Positions 24,963-33,716 are shown, numbered from the stretch's first letter. The stretch is DNA of 64,000 nt from an uncultured Oscillospiraceae bacterium (GCA_910584045.1 CAJTYO010000006.1:1-64000), one strand, 5' to 3'. Notes: generated by a model not told the origin, from the letters alone. A program made the numbers and translations.

Positions 24963-26627
24963 TTATTTTGTCACGCGCACAGTGGCGTAATCTTGAAGAG
25001 TAACACCATTGGCGCTAACCTGCGACCAGTTGACAAGGCCGGTTACTCCGTCTGCTAGATTTACATCAACTACACGCACCCTAAAACGGATATAGGCGTT
25101 AGCATTAGGGCCATAGGTGCCAATACCAATACCGCTCGCAACAAGGTCATTTTGATCCATTGGGACACCTTCTGGATACTTTGTGTTATATATTATGGTC
25201 GATCCAGGGACATACCCAAGATTTGCTGGCAATATGTCCCGCACAGCTACATTTATATGTTCATTTTCGCTGGTGTTTCGGTATTCAAACTGTATTTCCA
25301 GTTCGTCACCGACTTTAGCGTCAACGTAATTATGCCATTCGGTGTCGCCAGCAATGCGGATTTTCTGACTGACAGTAAACTCGGGAATAAAATCATCAAG
25401 TTGAATATCATGGCCGGGTCCGCTATTGGAGTCGGGAAAGATATTGTGTCCGGGTCCACTGTTGTCGTGGGTGTCGTAAGTGGAATTATTGTTGGGCAAA
25501 TCAAAGTCAACAGAAACCGTTTTTGTTACCATTGCCCCATTTTCCCCCTTAATGGTAATGTCGGTAGTCTGGACTCCGCCAACTGGGTGGCTCACAGCAG
25601 CTTGGAGCATTCCATTGTGCTCCCCAACCGCTACTACACTTGGGTCTGAACTAACGTAGCTAAAAACTGAGCCAGAAGGCTTATCAAGAGAATCTGCCAC
25701 GACAAGACTATAGTATGTGTTTGGGGACATGATAATATCGCCATTTACGACAGTAATCGATTCAACAAAGAAAGTATCGCCTGTTGAAGGAGTTGATGAT
25801 GGGAAACATCGTAGTAGGAGCACGGCCACTATTGCTACAGCAACAGCAGGCAAAGATGTCTTTTTAATATTTTTCCAGTTGATGTTTACTATTGGACTTA
25901 TCGAAATCGGCCCTATATGTATTCCTTCATGTGGCTGTGGGTCTGGTGGTGAAACGGGCGCACCTGGCTGCGTCTTCGCTTCCGAACAGGTATCTTTTTG
26001 CTCTTCAGCAGCGTTGGAGTCATCCTCTGGTGAAAGGTCATCGCTTTCGTCAACCCCTACGGACATGTCATCATCTTCGGGTTCTTCGTGCTCCACCGGT
26101 TTGTCTTTTTGCAAAATGTAACTTGGCTGCGGTATGGCGATAGAGCTGATGCGGCTTTTTACATATTTTTCAATGCCGCCCTCTTTTTGGGCCTGCTCGA
26201 CTAGGTATTTAGCCAAAGAGGTTATCCGGACGTCCTCCGCTCTGCGCAGATTTTGCTCAAGTTTTCTCTTTTGATCATCTGTTGCGTCGGAATAATCATC
26301 GACAGGTTGTTTGCGCGGATGGGTCTGTAAATAATTGCTTTTAGCAAGGTATTTTTTCCGACGATCACCAATCGACATAATTTCAGTATAATGGTAGCAT
26401 TGTAATAACCCGAATGCCATTAGCAGCACATCTGCATCTCTGGAATTATCAAAATGCTCCGCTATTGCCCTAATCAACAGAGCATCAAATTGTTTTGTGG
26501 AAATGGAACTGTTTTGGAGTCCAAGATATTTCAGCGCCTGATTTGCGCAATGTTTACGGCTATGTTTACTCTGGTCTCTAATCTTAATCAGCTTTGTTGT
26601 GAGTATGCCTATGTTAATTATGCCCAC
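24963..26627 (-). CDS. Single-pass membrane protein with DUF11-like C-terminal domain
   Basis: A 554-residue protein. The N-terminal 165 residues are helical and charged, and appear cytoplasmic. An acidic Glu/Asp/Ser-rich linker follows (about 175-225). A single membrane helix lies near residues 255-280 (PAVAVAIVAVLLLRCF). The outer part has a Big-like domain (about 290-375), a repeated NSGPGH linker and a C-terminal DUF11-like adhesion domain (about 415-554; VGDELEIQFEYRNTSENEHI). The start is GTG after GGGGATGGGG. It may be a surface or signalling protein; no neighbour clarifies its role. Confidence 0.65.
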   Translation of the reverse strand: MGIINIGILTTKLIKIRDQSKHSRKHCANQALKYLGLQNSSISTKQFDALLIRAIAEHFDNSRDADVLLMAFGLLQCYHYTEIMSIGDRRKKYLAKSNYLQTHPRKQPVDDYSDATDDQKRKLEQNLRRAEDVRITSLAKYLVEQAQKEGGIEKYVKSRISSIAIPQPSYILQKDKPVEHEEPEDDDMSVGVDESDDLSPEDDSNAAEEQKDTCSEAKTQPGAPVSPPDPQPHEGIHIGPISISPIVNINWKNIKKTSLPAVAVAIVAVLLLRCFPSSTPSTGDTFFVESITVVNGDIIMSPNTYYSLVVADSLDKPSGSVFSYVSSDPSVVAVGEHNGMLQAAVSHPVGGVQTTDITIKGENGAMVTKTVSVDFDLPNNNSTYDTHDNSGPGHNIFPDSNSGPGHDIQLDDFIPEFTVSQKIRIAGDTEWHNYVDAKVGDELEIQFEYRNTSENEHINVAVRDILPANLGYVPGSTIIYNTKYPEGVPMDQNDLVASGIGIGTYGPNANAYIRFRVRVVDVNLADGVTGLVNWSQVSANGVTLQDYATVRVTK

Positions 26628-26692
26628 GTCGCCCCATCCCCATTTGGCAAAAGATGTCTATAGTATAACAGATTTTCTCTCTGTTGCAAAGG

Positions 26693-26719
26693 AAAAGCTG
26701 CGGGACACCCGCAGCTTTT
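26693..26719. terminator. Terminator between two minus-strand genes
   Basis: AAAAGCTGCGGG (26693-26704) pairs with CCCGCAGCTTTT (26708-26719), loop ACA. It ends the transcript of the gene at 26795-27409 and can act in both directions. Confidence 0.9.
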
Positions 26720-26794
26720 TGATGTGTTTTGTGGTTTGGTAAATTGTGGCTATAGGTTGACAGGAGATTTTTTGAGAAAACGGCAGGTGGGTAA

Positions 26795-27409
26795 TCAACG
26801 GTATTCTGTCACATAGATGTATTTCCGGTGTCCGCTCGGTTTGTCTGGCTCATCGTGGCGCGGAGTAAAGACAAACTTGCGTTTTCCATAGGCGTCCTGT
26901 TCAATGACTTCTAAATAATGGTCTTCCTCGGCGTCTTCTTCATCGGTGGACATCTCTACCAGATAGGTATCAACACCACTACCATCCGCTCGGTCAACCT
27001 CGAACATGAACTTAAGCCAAGGCGTCCATTTCACATAGAGATCTTCTTCCTGGCCTGTCTCGCGGTCAAAGAACGCCATTTTAATGAGAATGTCGTCGAT
27101 TTGAACAACGCCTAGCACCCAGTTGGGAAGTTCACCACGCAGAATCCGAACATAGTTGGACTTAAACGAACGATGGAGCGACAGTGTAGCGGATTTAACT
27201 TCCGAATCACCCTCATAAAAATCACATGTTTCGACGCAACTGGCAATGTCGGCTACGATTTTTCCGCATACGGGCACGTTTTTAACTCGGATGGATGGAC
27301 GCTGTAGGTTTTCTGCGCTGGGCATTGCGTTCCAAGTAGTTTCGGCATTGTAGATGAGATAACCTTCGTCTCCGTCATCTAATTCAAGCCGGTATTGCAT
27401 AGACCTCAT
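26795..27409 (-). CDS. Hypothetical protein
   Basis: I do not recognise a family. The 204 residues have no signal peptide or membrane segment and alternate beta-strand-like stretches (QYRLELDDGDEGYLIYNAE, VRILRGELPNWVLGVVQI, YLEVIEQDAYGKRKFVFTP) with acidic loops. A beta-rich cytoplasmic fold is likely. The start follows GGGAGGG at good spacing. It has its own consensus promoter at 27555-27583, a 139-nt leader with a perfect inverted repeat, and its own terminator, so it is a single-gene unit with possible regulation of the leader. Confidence 0.7.
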   Translation of the reverse strand: MRSMQYRLELDDGDEGYLIYNAETTWNAMPSAENLQRPSIRVKNVPVCGKIVADIASCVETCDFYEGDSEVKSATLSLHRSFKSNYVRILRGELPNWVLGVVQIDDILIKMAFFDRETGQEEDLYVKWTPWLKFMFEVDRADGSGVDTYLVEMSTDEEDAEEDHYLEVIEQDAYGKRKFVFTPRHDEPDKPSGHRKYIYVTEYR

Positions 27410-27427
27410 ATTTTTGCCCTCCCTGTT

Positions 27428-27486
27428 TCAATGATTGTGTTATCGCTAGTCCTCAAGAGAGAACCCGCGAATCGCACAATCATTGA
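27428..27486. repeat. 12-bp inverted repeat in the leader of the 26795-27409 gene
   Basis: TCAATGATTGTG (27428-27439) and CACAATCATTGA (27475-27486) are perfect inverted copies with a 35-bp spacer. They lie in the untranslated leader about 20 bp before the start codon. They could be a regulatory hairpin or an operator. Confidence 0.55.
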
Positions 27487-27554
27487 CGACAAGAGGGAAC
27501 GGATAATAAACCACAAGCTGATAAGTTGCGTAGGACGGTTAGTCTATACTAATT

Positions 27555-27583
27555 ATTGTAGCACACAGGCACTATTTTGTCAA
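27555..27583 (-). promoter_or_regulatory. Consensus sigma-A promoter of the 26795-27409 gene
   Basis: On the minus strand TTGACA (27578-27583) and TACAAT (27555-27560) are spaced by exactly 17 bp. Transcription would start near 27548. Confidence 0.8.
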
Positions 27584-27684
27584 TAATATTTATGGTTTTG
27601 TGTCTATTTGGCAAGTATGCGTAAGTAAAAATGAGGTGTTTTCAAGTTGTCAAGAGGAAAAAACAGGTCAGTTATCTCCGGTGA

Positions 27685-27747
27685 CTTCCACTCATTTCCG
27701 CTCATGTTTTTCCGCTGATTTCCACAGTTCTCCACCTATTTCCACTC
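27685..27747. repeat. Phased TTTCC(A/G)C repeats, possible origin or regulator-binding array
   Basis: Six related units (TTCCACTC, TTTCCGCTC, TTTCCGCTG, TTTCCACAG, TCTCCACC, TTTCCACTC) have their TCC cores at 27687, 27697, 27711, 27721, 27731 and 27741. Most are one helical turn (10 bp) apart. They lie in the 464-bp gap before the first gene of the mobilisable module. One unit resembles a DnaA box. Iterons for a replication initiator, or a regulator array, would fit. Confidence 0.5.
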
Positions 27748-27873
27748 GTATGGGCAACGAAAAAGAGTTGTGATATGCTACGGCGTAGCAGGGGCAAACA
27801 CCGCAGACCCGACCGGAATCGTCCTTGTGGAAACTGTCAAACACACCCGGAAATCAGAAAGGAGACGCACATT

Positions 27874-28191
27874 ATGAGTTATCAGAGTTACCCTGGCGAA
27901 GTCATCGACGCAGAGTATGTGGAGGTCATCCCTGCCCAGCGCGGCATGGGAACTGGCCTCCTGCCCCGGCGCACCAGCGCCATGATGGGCAGGGTGATCG
28001 AGGAGGCGATGGTGCTCGGCACCCACGACCAGTGTCTGGCGATGCTGGCAAAGGCTGGGATTGAGCACACTGCCGCGCTGTCAGTAATGGAGGCGCAGTT
28101 TTCCCGTATGGCTCCACAGGCCGCAGAGCGGTATCGGGCAATCGTGGACGCTTACGCTCAGCAAGCGGCGGACAAGGTCAGGAGGTGGTGA
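27874..28191 (+). CDS. Hypothetical protein, first gene of the mobilisable module
   Basis: A 105-residue protein without recognisable domain. It has a short polar N-terminus and then mostly helix (about residues 38-105; AMMGRVIEEAMVLGTHDQC, RYRAIVDAYAQQAADKVRRW). There is no signal or membrane segment. The ATG at 27874 follows AGAAAGGAG. It overlaps the ribosome site of the next small gene, so the two are coupled. A small structural or regulatory role in the element is only a guess. Confidence 0.65.
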   Translation: MSYQSYPGEVIDAEYVEVIPAQRGMGTGLLPRRTSAMMGRVIEEAMVLGTHDQCLAMLAKAGIEHTAALSVMEAQFSRMAPQAAERYRAIVDAYAQQAADKVRRW

Positions 28192-28193
28192 AA

Positions 28194-28400
28194 ATGGTTG
28201 GTGCTATCTTTCTTACTATCATCATCACTGGGGTGGTTGTCGCATTTTTCTATGAACAAGAAGTTCGATACCTGTCTCGGGAGAATTGGATGTTCCGGCG
28301 GCTTCTTTCGGAACAGGCGAAACTCCATCAGATGAGCCTGGACGCTTACATCGCCATGCTCCGAGAGGCCCAGCGGCACACCGGCGGTCAGCAGTTTTGA
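28194..28400 (+). CDS. Small single-pass membrane protein
   Basis: A 68-residue protein with one N-terminal membrane helix (VGAIFLTIIITGVVVAFFY) and a charged helical tail facing the cytoplasm. The ATG at 28194 has AGGAGG 8 nt upstream. It follows the previous gene by 2 bp. Proteins of this shape are common beside transfer genes, but no function can be assigned. Confidence 0.65.
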   Translation: MVGAIFLTIIITGVVVAFFYEQEVRYLSRENWMFRRLLSEQAKLHQMSLDAYIAMLREAQRHTGGQQF

Positions 28401-28596
28401 CCGCATAAGAGCGAAAAAACGGGGGTTTAGTAACAAAATCAGTTTTATTTTACAACGGCGGTTATTGTGTAGTCTTATGCTTGATTTTATCCCTGTTTTA
28501 TGGTGTCTTATCGCTAAAAAAGTTAAAACCTCTAATGCTTTGGAATAGAAACATCTTCCTGTAAAGTGTCCCTCAAAAGCAAGAAACAGGAGACTT

Positions 28597-29184
28597 ATGG
28601 ACACCAATTCCAAGAAATATCGCACGATTCTGGCAGACCCGCCGTGGCAGATTAACCAGCGGGGCAAAAACAGCAACCGCAGCGCAGAGCACCACTACGA
28701 CCTGATGCCACTGGAACGCATCAAAGCGATGCCGGTAGCGGACTTTTCTATGGACAACAGTTACCTGTATCTCTGGTGCCCGAACGGCTTGCTTCCAGAG
28801 GCGCTGGAAGTCATCAAAGCGTGGGGGTTCACATTCCGCAGTCCCATCTACTGGATCAAGCCCCGGCTCGGACTGGGAAATTACGTCAGAAACGCAAGTG
28901 AGACCTGTCTCTTTGCTACTCGCGGCAAGGCTCCAGTGAAGTTCCACGCCCAGCCAAACTGGTTTTTTGCCGCCCAACAGGAACACAGCCATAAACCAGA
29001 AGAACAATTTGCGATTATTGAGCGGCTATCAGACGGCCCCTATCTGGAGCTGTTTGCCCGCCGCCGTCAACCGGGATGGGATGCCTGGGGCAACGAAATT
29101 GACAGCGATATTATCGTCCCAGGCTATCCCGTCCCAACCTATTCCGACAAAATTGTCAAATCTGTTAAAGGGAAGGAGATGTGA
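28597..29184 (+). CDS. MT-A70-family adenine-specific DNA methyltransferase
   Basis: The 195-residue protein has the MT-A70 catalytic motif ADPPWQ at about residues 13-18. Further family features are YLWCPNGLLPEAL, the IYWIKPRLGLGNYVRNASE segment and a C-terminal ELFARRRQPGWDAWGNE that helps bind S-adenosylmethionine. No cognate restriction gene is adjacent, so it is an orphan methyltransferase that may protect the element or control its genes. The start at 28597 lies behind an AGGAG. Confidence 0.88.
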   Translation: MDTNSKKYRTILADPPWQINQRGKNSNRSAEHHYDLMPLERIKAMPVADFSMDNSYLYLWCPNGLLPEALEVIKAWGFTFRSPIYWIKPRLGLGNYVRNASETCLFATRGKAPVKFHAQPNWFFAAQQEHSHKPEEQFAIIERLSDGPYLELFARRRQPGWDAWGNEIDSDIIVPGYPVPTYSDKIVKSVKGKEM

Positions 29185-29388
29185 TGCGCCATAGAACCAC
29201 CGAAAAAACTCATCACCAGAATCGTAGAGTTTTGTGCGCTGCTGGCTCTGAGCGCTTTCCTGCTTCGGCTGGCAGTAGCCTATCTCCTAGAAATATGGGT
29301 GTATCTGCTGGTTATCGTAATCATCGTCACAGCCGGGGTCATCGGCTGGCGGGTCTACAAACACTTTCGCGATTTGGGACAATGGTAG
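29184..29388 (+). pseudogene. Small membrane protein gene with a 1-base frameshift near its start
   Basis: AAGGAG and ATG (29184, overlapping the methyltransferase stop as TGATG) begin in one frame. The protein-like sequence lies in another frame: IEPPKKLITRIVEFCALLAL, then membrane helices and IGWRVYKHFRDLGQW to the stop at 29386-29388. Removing one base of the CGCC around 29187-29190 would join them into a protein of about 68 residues. It is either a true frameshift or a sequence error. No start codon exists in the protein-like frame before position 29300. Confidence 0.55.
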
Positions 29389-29414
29389 TAGCAACAATAA
29401 AAAGGAGTGGGCTT

Positions 29415-31577
29415 ATGGGCAAACACCAAGTCGAATATAAAAATATCTGTTGGTTGGAAGTCAGCTGGCAGCGTCCCTTTACCGTGGAGGACGTTTTTGG
29501 TGCTCTAACCAACCTCTCGCCACTCAGCCCTCGGGGAGCGGTTATCTGGGAGTGCCGGGGAAGGGACGGGCGTGTCACTCATCTACTGGGAGCCGACCGA
29601 CGTTATATCGGGAAAATCGCTCAGGCGTTCCGCGCCCACGGGGACATCCAGTTTCGGGAGGTATATGGTAGTAGCCGGACAACCGTCCGGGCGGCACGAG
29701 AACTCAAAATCACCAAACCGGTGCTGTCACTCAACACCAACCTTGCGCAGTCGGCAATCCGGGCGGGGCTGGTGGCAATGACTGAGGACAGGCGCGGCAC
29801 CGAGACCGTTCTCCAAGTGGTGCTGGGGAGGGGTTTTGCACCCTCTCCAGTCCCCGCCGACCTCTCCGACCCGCACGCCACCTGGCTGGAGGTGATTCTC
29901 GGCTCAGTCAGCAAGGCCACAGCCGAAGCCCGGAAAACTATCCGGGAGAAAGCTGAGCAGCATGGGTTTGAGGCTACCGTTCGCATCGGCGTGTCAGACG
30001 AACGTGCGGCCTCCCGCCTCCGCGCCCTGATTTCTGCCCTTAAAGTCCTGGAATCCGCTGGTGTGCGCATCCACGATGAGGCGGAGAATCCGGAGAGACT
30101 CAACAGCGCCCATGTGCCGTGGCACTTCCCGCTCCGGCTGTCGGTAAAGGAACTCGCTAACTTCCTGCTGCTCCCCGCCGGGGAGGAGGAACTGCCCGGA
30201 ACGCCGGGTCTACACCCCCGGTTGTTGCTCCCGCCGGCGTGGTATCGGGAGCCATCGAACGCGCAGAGCGACCGCAGTTTTGCGGTCAGCATGGACATGG
30301 TGCCGAAGAAACTCAGCATCTCGCCGCGAGACAGTCTCGAACATACTCACCTGATCGGACCGACAGGCAGCGGCAAGTCCACCGCCATGGAACACCTGAT
30401 TTTATCAGACATCAAGGCAGGAAGGCCTGTCCTCGTCCTTGACCCCAAGAACGATTTGGTGACAAGTATCCTTGCCCGTATTCCAGAGGAACGCGCCGGG
30501 GATGTAGTGGTGATTGACCCCTCCAGCCCCTGTCCGGTAGGGTTTAACCCGCTGGGATTTACCAGCTACCGGAACAAAGCCCTGATTGCCGATGCTGTGC
30601 TCTCCGTCCTACGCGAGATATGGGCGGACAACTGGGGCGTGCGTATTCAAGATTGCTTATCCGCTTCACTCCTGACACTCGCAGAGATAGACGGAGCCTC
30701 GCTGCTCTGGCTACAACCACTGCTCACGGATGACAATTTCCGCCGCAAAATTGTGAGCGGCGTCCGGGACAAAGTGGCGCTCCTGCCGTTCTGGGCGCAG
30801 TTCGAGACGCTGTCGGAGTTACAGCGGCGGCAGCAGATTGAGCCGGTGCTGAACAAACTGCGGCAGTTCACGCTCCGTCCGGGACTCCGGAATGTCCTCG
30901 GACAAGCCCACCCGAAGTTCTCACTCACGGATTTGTTCACCCAGCGGAAAATCGTGCTGGTGCCGCTCAATCGCGGAATTGTGGGAAATGAGGCGGGGAG
31001 GCTTTTGGGGAGCCTGATTGTGGGCCTGACTTGGACGCTGGCGCTCTCACGCGCTAACCTCCCGCCAGAGCGGAGGCATCTAGTCAGCGTCTACATCGAC
31101 GAGCTACAGGATTACCTTTCTCTACCAACAAACCTGTCGGACGCACTGGCGCAAGCCCGTGGGCTGGGCGTCGGCATGACGCTGGCGCACCAATACCGTG
31201 ACCAACTGCCGCCAGAGGTGCGGGCGGGGGTAGATGCTAACTGCCGAAACAAAATCGTGTTTGGCCTGAATAGCAAGGACGCAAAGGATATGGCGGCGAT
31301 GGCTCCGGAACTTTCTGCTGAGGACTTTATGATCTTGCCCCGCTACCAGATTTACACCTCATTCCAGTCGGGCGGCAAAAGCACAGGCTGGGTGATGGGG
31401 CGGACTTTGCCGCCAACACTGGCCCTCCGCGACCCGGCGGAACTCTACGCCCGGAGCATGAGAACCTACGGCACACCGGCGGAGGAAACCGAGGAAGAAT
31501 ACCTCAAAACTGTTATGAACCACAGCGCCTCAGGCAGCGATGCCGGGGACACACCCATCGGAAGGAGGAAACGCTAA
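29415..31577 (+). CDS. TraG/VirD4-like coupling ATPase
   Basis: The 720-residue protein is a hexameric-type P-loop ATPase for DNA transfer. Walker A is LIGPTGSGKST near residue 315, and Walker B is VSVYIDELQDYL near residue 558. The sequence between carries LDPKNDLVTSI, as in HerA/VirD4 proteins. The N-terminal 300 residues form an adaptor region without evident membrane helices, so the small membrane protein encoded just upstream could be its partner. The ATG at 29415 follows AAAGGAG. It is paired with a replication-relaxation protein, which points to a mobilisable rather than fully conjugative element. Confidence 0.85.
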   Translation: MGKHQVEYKNICWLEVSWQRPFTVEDVFGALTNLSPLSPRGAVIWECRGRDGRVTHLLGADRRYIGKIAQAFRAHGDIQFREVYGSSRTTVRAARELKITKPVLSLNTNLAQSAIRAGLVAMTEDRRGTETVLQVVLGRGFAPSPVPADLSDPHATWLEVILGSVSKATAEARKTIREKAEQHGFEATVRIGVSDERAASRLRALISALKVLESAGVRIHDEAENPERLNSAHVPWHFPLRLSVKELANFLLLPAGEEELPGTPGLHPRLLLPPAWYREPSNAQSDRSFAVSMDMVPKKLSISPRDSLEHTHLIGPTGSGKSTAMEHLILSDIKAGRPVLVLDPKNDLVTSILARIPEERAGDVVVIDPSSPCPVGFNPLGFTSYRNKALIADAVLSVLREIWADNWGVRIQDCLSASLLTLAEIDGASLLWLQPLLTDDNFRRKIVSGVRDKVALLPFWAQFETLSELQRRQQIEPVLNKLRQFTLRPGLRNVLGQAHPKFSLTDLFTQRKIVLVPLNRGIVGNEAGRLLGSLIVGLTWTLALSRANLPPERRHLVSVYIDELQDYLSLPTNLSDALAQARGLGVGMTLAHQYRDQLPPEVRAGVDANCRNKIVFGLNSKDAKDMAAMAPELSAEDFMILPRYQIYTSFQSGGKSTGWVMGRTLPPTLALRDPAELYARSMRTYGTPAEETEEEYLKTVMNHSASGSDAGDTPIGRRKR

Positions 31578-32530
31578 TGTCTAACCGCACGACACCTCAA
31601 GACGGGGAGAAATCCCCGGAAAGCCGCCCCGAGCCGGACTTTTCCAAGTTTATGGTTTGCGACTCCTTCTCTAATTCCATTTCTTCTCCAGCTGCCGCCG
31701 GGGAGGAGCCGCGCCGCCTCTCCCGGCAGCGGTTAGAGGAAGCCGCCACCCGGCTGAGTGACAGGGACAGGGAGATTCTCGCCGCCGCCCAACGCTACCG
31801 CTATCTCCTCACCGGGCAAATCCAGCGTCTGTATTTTACCGGATCCACTACGCCCACCGCCGCTCACCGCGCCGCCGCCCGTGCGCTCCGGAGGCTCAAA
31901 GAGTTGGGTCTGCTCGACCACCTCGCCCGCCGCATCGGAGGGGTGCGGGCTGGGTCGGGAGGATTGGTCTGGCATCTAACCCACGCCGGGGAGCGGCTGC
32001 TCTATCTGGAAAACCATACCCTCACGCCCACGAAACGCTTTACTGAGCCGAGTCCCTACTTTCTCGCCCACACGCTGGCGGTGACAGAAATCGCTGTCCA
32101 GCTGACCGAGTTTTGTCGGGAACAGCGCACCCTTAAACTCACCGCCCTCCAGCCGGAGCCGGAGTGTTGGCGCACCTTCAGCGAATACGGTGCTTTACAG
32201 TCGCTTAAGCCCGACCTCTTCGCCATTACGGTGTCCGGGCAGTATGAGGACAGGTGGTTTATTGAGGTCGACCTCGACACAGAATCGCCAAACAAGATTA
32301 TTGACAAGTGCGAACGCTATCACAAATATTACCGCAGCGGTTTGGAGCAGCAGGAGTCGGGCGTGTTTCCGCTCACCGTCTGGATTGTGCCAAGCGCAGC
32401 GCGGAAAGAGAAACTTATCACGCACATCAGAAAAGCCTTTGACAAGCAGCCACGGCTATTCGCGGTGATTACCGCCGACGAACTCGGCTCGCTCGTCTGT
32501 CAAGGCGGCGAAGGAGGTTCGCTATGTTAG
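31577..32530 (+). CDS. Replication-relaxation family protein
   Basis: The 317-residue protein has a winged-helix-like N-terminal part (ILAAAQRYRYLLTGQIQRLYF, ALRRLKELGLLDHL). A nuclease-like core follows, with SLKPDLFAI and FIEVDLDTES, a PD-(D/E)xK-like pattern typical of the Replic_Relax family. Such proteins are thought to nick or bind plasmid DNA at transfer or replication origins. Its ATG overlaps the stop of the TraG-like gene, and its end overlaps the next methyltransferase gene by 7 bp, so the three form a coupled unit. Confidence 0.75.
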   Translation: MSNRTTPQDGEKSPESRPEPDFSKFMVCDSFSNSISSPAAAGEEPRRLSRQRLEEAATRLSDRDREILAAAQRYRYLLTGQIQRLYFTGSTTPTAAHRAAARALRRLKELGLLDHLARRIGGVRAGSGGLVWHLTHAGERLLYLENHTLTPTKRFTEPSPYFLAHTLAVTEIAVQLTEFCREQRTLKLTALQPEPECWRTFSEYGALQSLKPDLFAITVSGQYEDRWFIEVDLDTESPNKIIDKCERYHKYYRSGLEQQESGVFPLTVWIVPSAARKEKLITHIRKAFDKQPRLFAVITADELGSLVCQGGEGGSLC

Positions 32531-33528
32531 AAACGACTATGGTTCCGATTGACACCATTTTACTGGGCGACAGCCTTGTGGTTCTCAAAACCATCCCCAG
32601 CGGCAGCATCCACTGCTGCGTCACCTCGCCGCCCTACTATGCGCTCCGTGACTATGAGGCGGAGGGACAGATTGGGCGCGAGGCCACGCCGGAGGAATAC
32701 ATAGAGCGGCTGGTGGCGGTGTTCTCCGAGGTCAAGCGAGTGCTCCGTCCGGACGGCACTTTCTGGCTGAACATTGCCGACACCTACTGTAAGCACCCCC
32801 AACAGGGCGCAAAACGGAAGGACATGCTTGGCATTCCGTGGCGGCTGGCGCTGGCGCTCCGTAACGACGGCTGGTATCTGCGCAGTAATGTTATCTGGGA
32901 AAAAGGCAACGCCATGCCGGAGAGTGTCACCGACCGCTGCAGCCGCAGTTACGAGCACGTTTTCCAGCTGAGTAAATCTAAACGCTATTATTTTGACCGT
33001 GCCGCCATCGCGGAGCCGATTGCGCCCGCAACACTGGTCAGGATGCGGAGCGGGCGCGGCGGCAGTCACAAATACGCCGAGTCTGTGCCGGGGCAGACGG
33101 TGCAGGCCATCAACCGCCCCCGCAAGGCTGGCGGCATCTCCGAGGAGGAGCTGCCAACCCACCGCAACAAGCGGGATGTGTGGCACATCAACACTGCGTC
33201 ATATTCCGGCGCGCACTTCGCTACGTTCCCACCGCAGCTGGCGGAAACCTGCATTCTGGCGGGGTGTCCGGTGGGCGGTATCGTGCTCGACCCGTTCTTC
33301 GGCAGCGGCACCACTGGCCTCGCCGCCAAACGGCATGGCAGACACTACATCGGTGTGGAGATTAACCCGGACTTTTGCCGGTTGGCGGAGGAGCGGATTG
33401 CCGCAGGGGCGCACCAGGGGCAAAACGGGGCTAGGATAAAGGATTCCGCTAACTTATCCGCCGCGCCGGATAAAGCCGCTCAAAACGCCCCAAAGCCGCC
33501 CAAAAAGGCAGAAAAGGAGGAGGCATGA
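32524..33528 (+). CDS. Site-specific DNA methyltransferase (beta class, TSPPY type)
   Basis: The 334-residue enzyme has the catalytic motif TSPPYYALRDY early (about residues 34-44) and the AdoMet-binding motif DPFFGSGTTGLA late (about 255). This is the order of beta-class amino-methyltransferases. SPPY permits N4-cytosine or N6-adenine methylation. The C-terminal 50 residues are a Lys/Ala/Pro-rich tail. No restriction enzyme is nearby. It is the second orphan methyltransferase of the element and is translated from a GAAGGAGG site overlapping the preceding gene. Confidence 0.9.
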   Translation: MLETTMVPIDTILLGDSLVVLKTIPSGSIHCCVTSPPYYALRDYEAEGQIGREATPEEYIERLVAVFSEVKRVLRPDGTFWLNIADTYCKHPQQGAKRKDMLGIPWRLALALRNDGWYLRSNVIWEKGNAMPESVTDRCSRSYEHVFQLSKSKRYYFDRAAIAEPIAPATLVRMRSGRGGSHKYAESVPGQTVQAINRPRKAGGISEEELPTHRNKRDVWHINTASYSGAHFATFPPQLAETCILAGCPVGGIVLDPFFGSGTTGLAAKRHGRHYIGVEINPDFCRLAEERIAAGAHQGQNGARIKDSANLSAAPDKAAQNAPKPPKKAEKEEA

Positions 33529-33716
33529 TGGAAAAGAAAAAGCGCGGACGCCCGATGTTCTCCGACGATGTGAAAGTTACGCCGGAGTTCCGGGACAATC
33601 CTGATATTGAAAAACTGGGACGGGCGCTGATCGCTGTGGCAATCAGCATCGCTCAGAAGAAAGAGGCTGAGGAAAAGACCGCGAAGGAGGGGAGTCAGGG
33701 GGATGGTATGACCTGA
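33525..33716 (+). CDS. Small conserved-looking hypothetical protein
   Basis: A 63-residue protein with a very basic start (MMEKKKRGRPMF), a central helix (EKLGRALIAVAISIAQKKEAEE) and a polar tail. It overlaps the methyltransferase stop by 4 bp behind GGAGGAGG. It may bind DNA or a partner protein of the element; there is no recognised domain. Confidence 0.6.
   Translation: MMEKKKRGRPMFSDDVKVTPEFRDNPDIEKLGRALIAVAISIAQKKEAEEKTAKEGSQGDGMT

Noticed and set aside
27685..27747. A CRISPR array
   Set aside because: The units are about 9 bp with 10-bp spacing; there are no 24-40 bp repeats or unique spacers, and no cas genes.
24364..27774. A reverse transcriptase or Avd gene accompanying the template-like repeat
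   Set aside because: I looked on both strands for a YxDD-type motif and for a small helical-bundle gene. The neighbouring genes are membrane or hypothetical proteins without such motifs.
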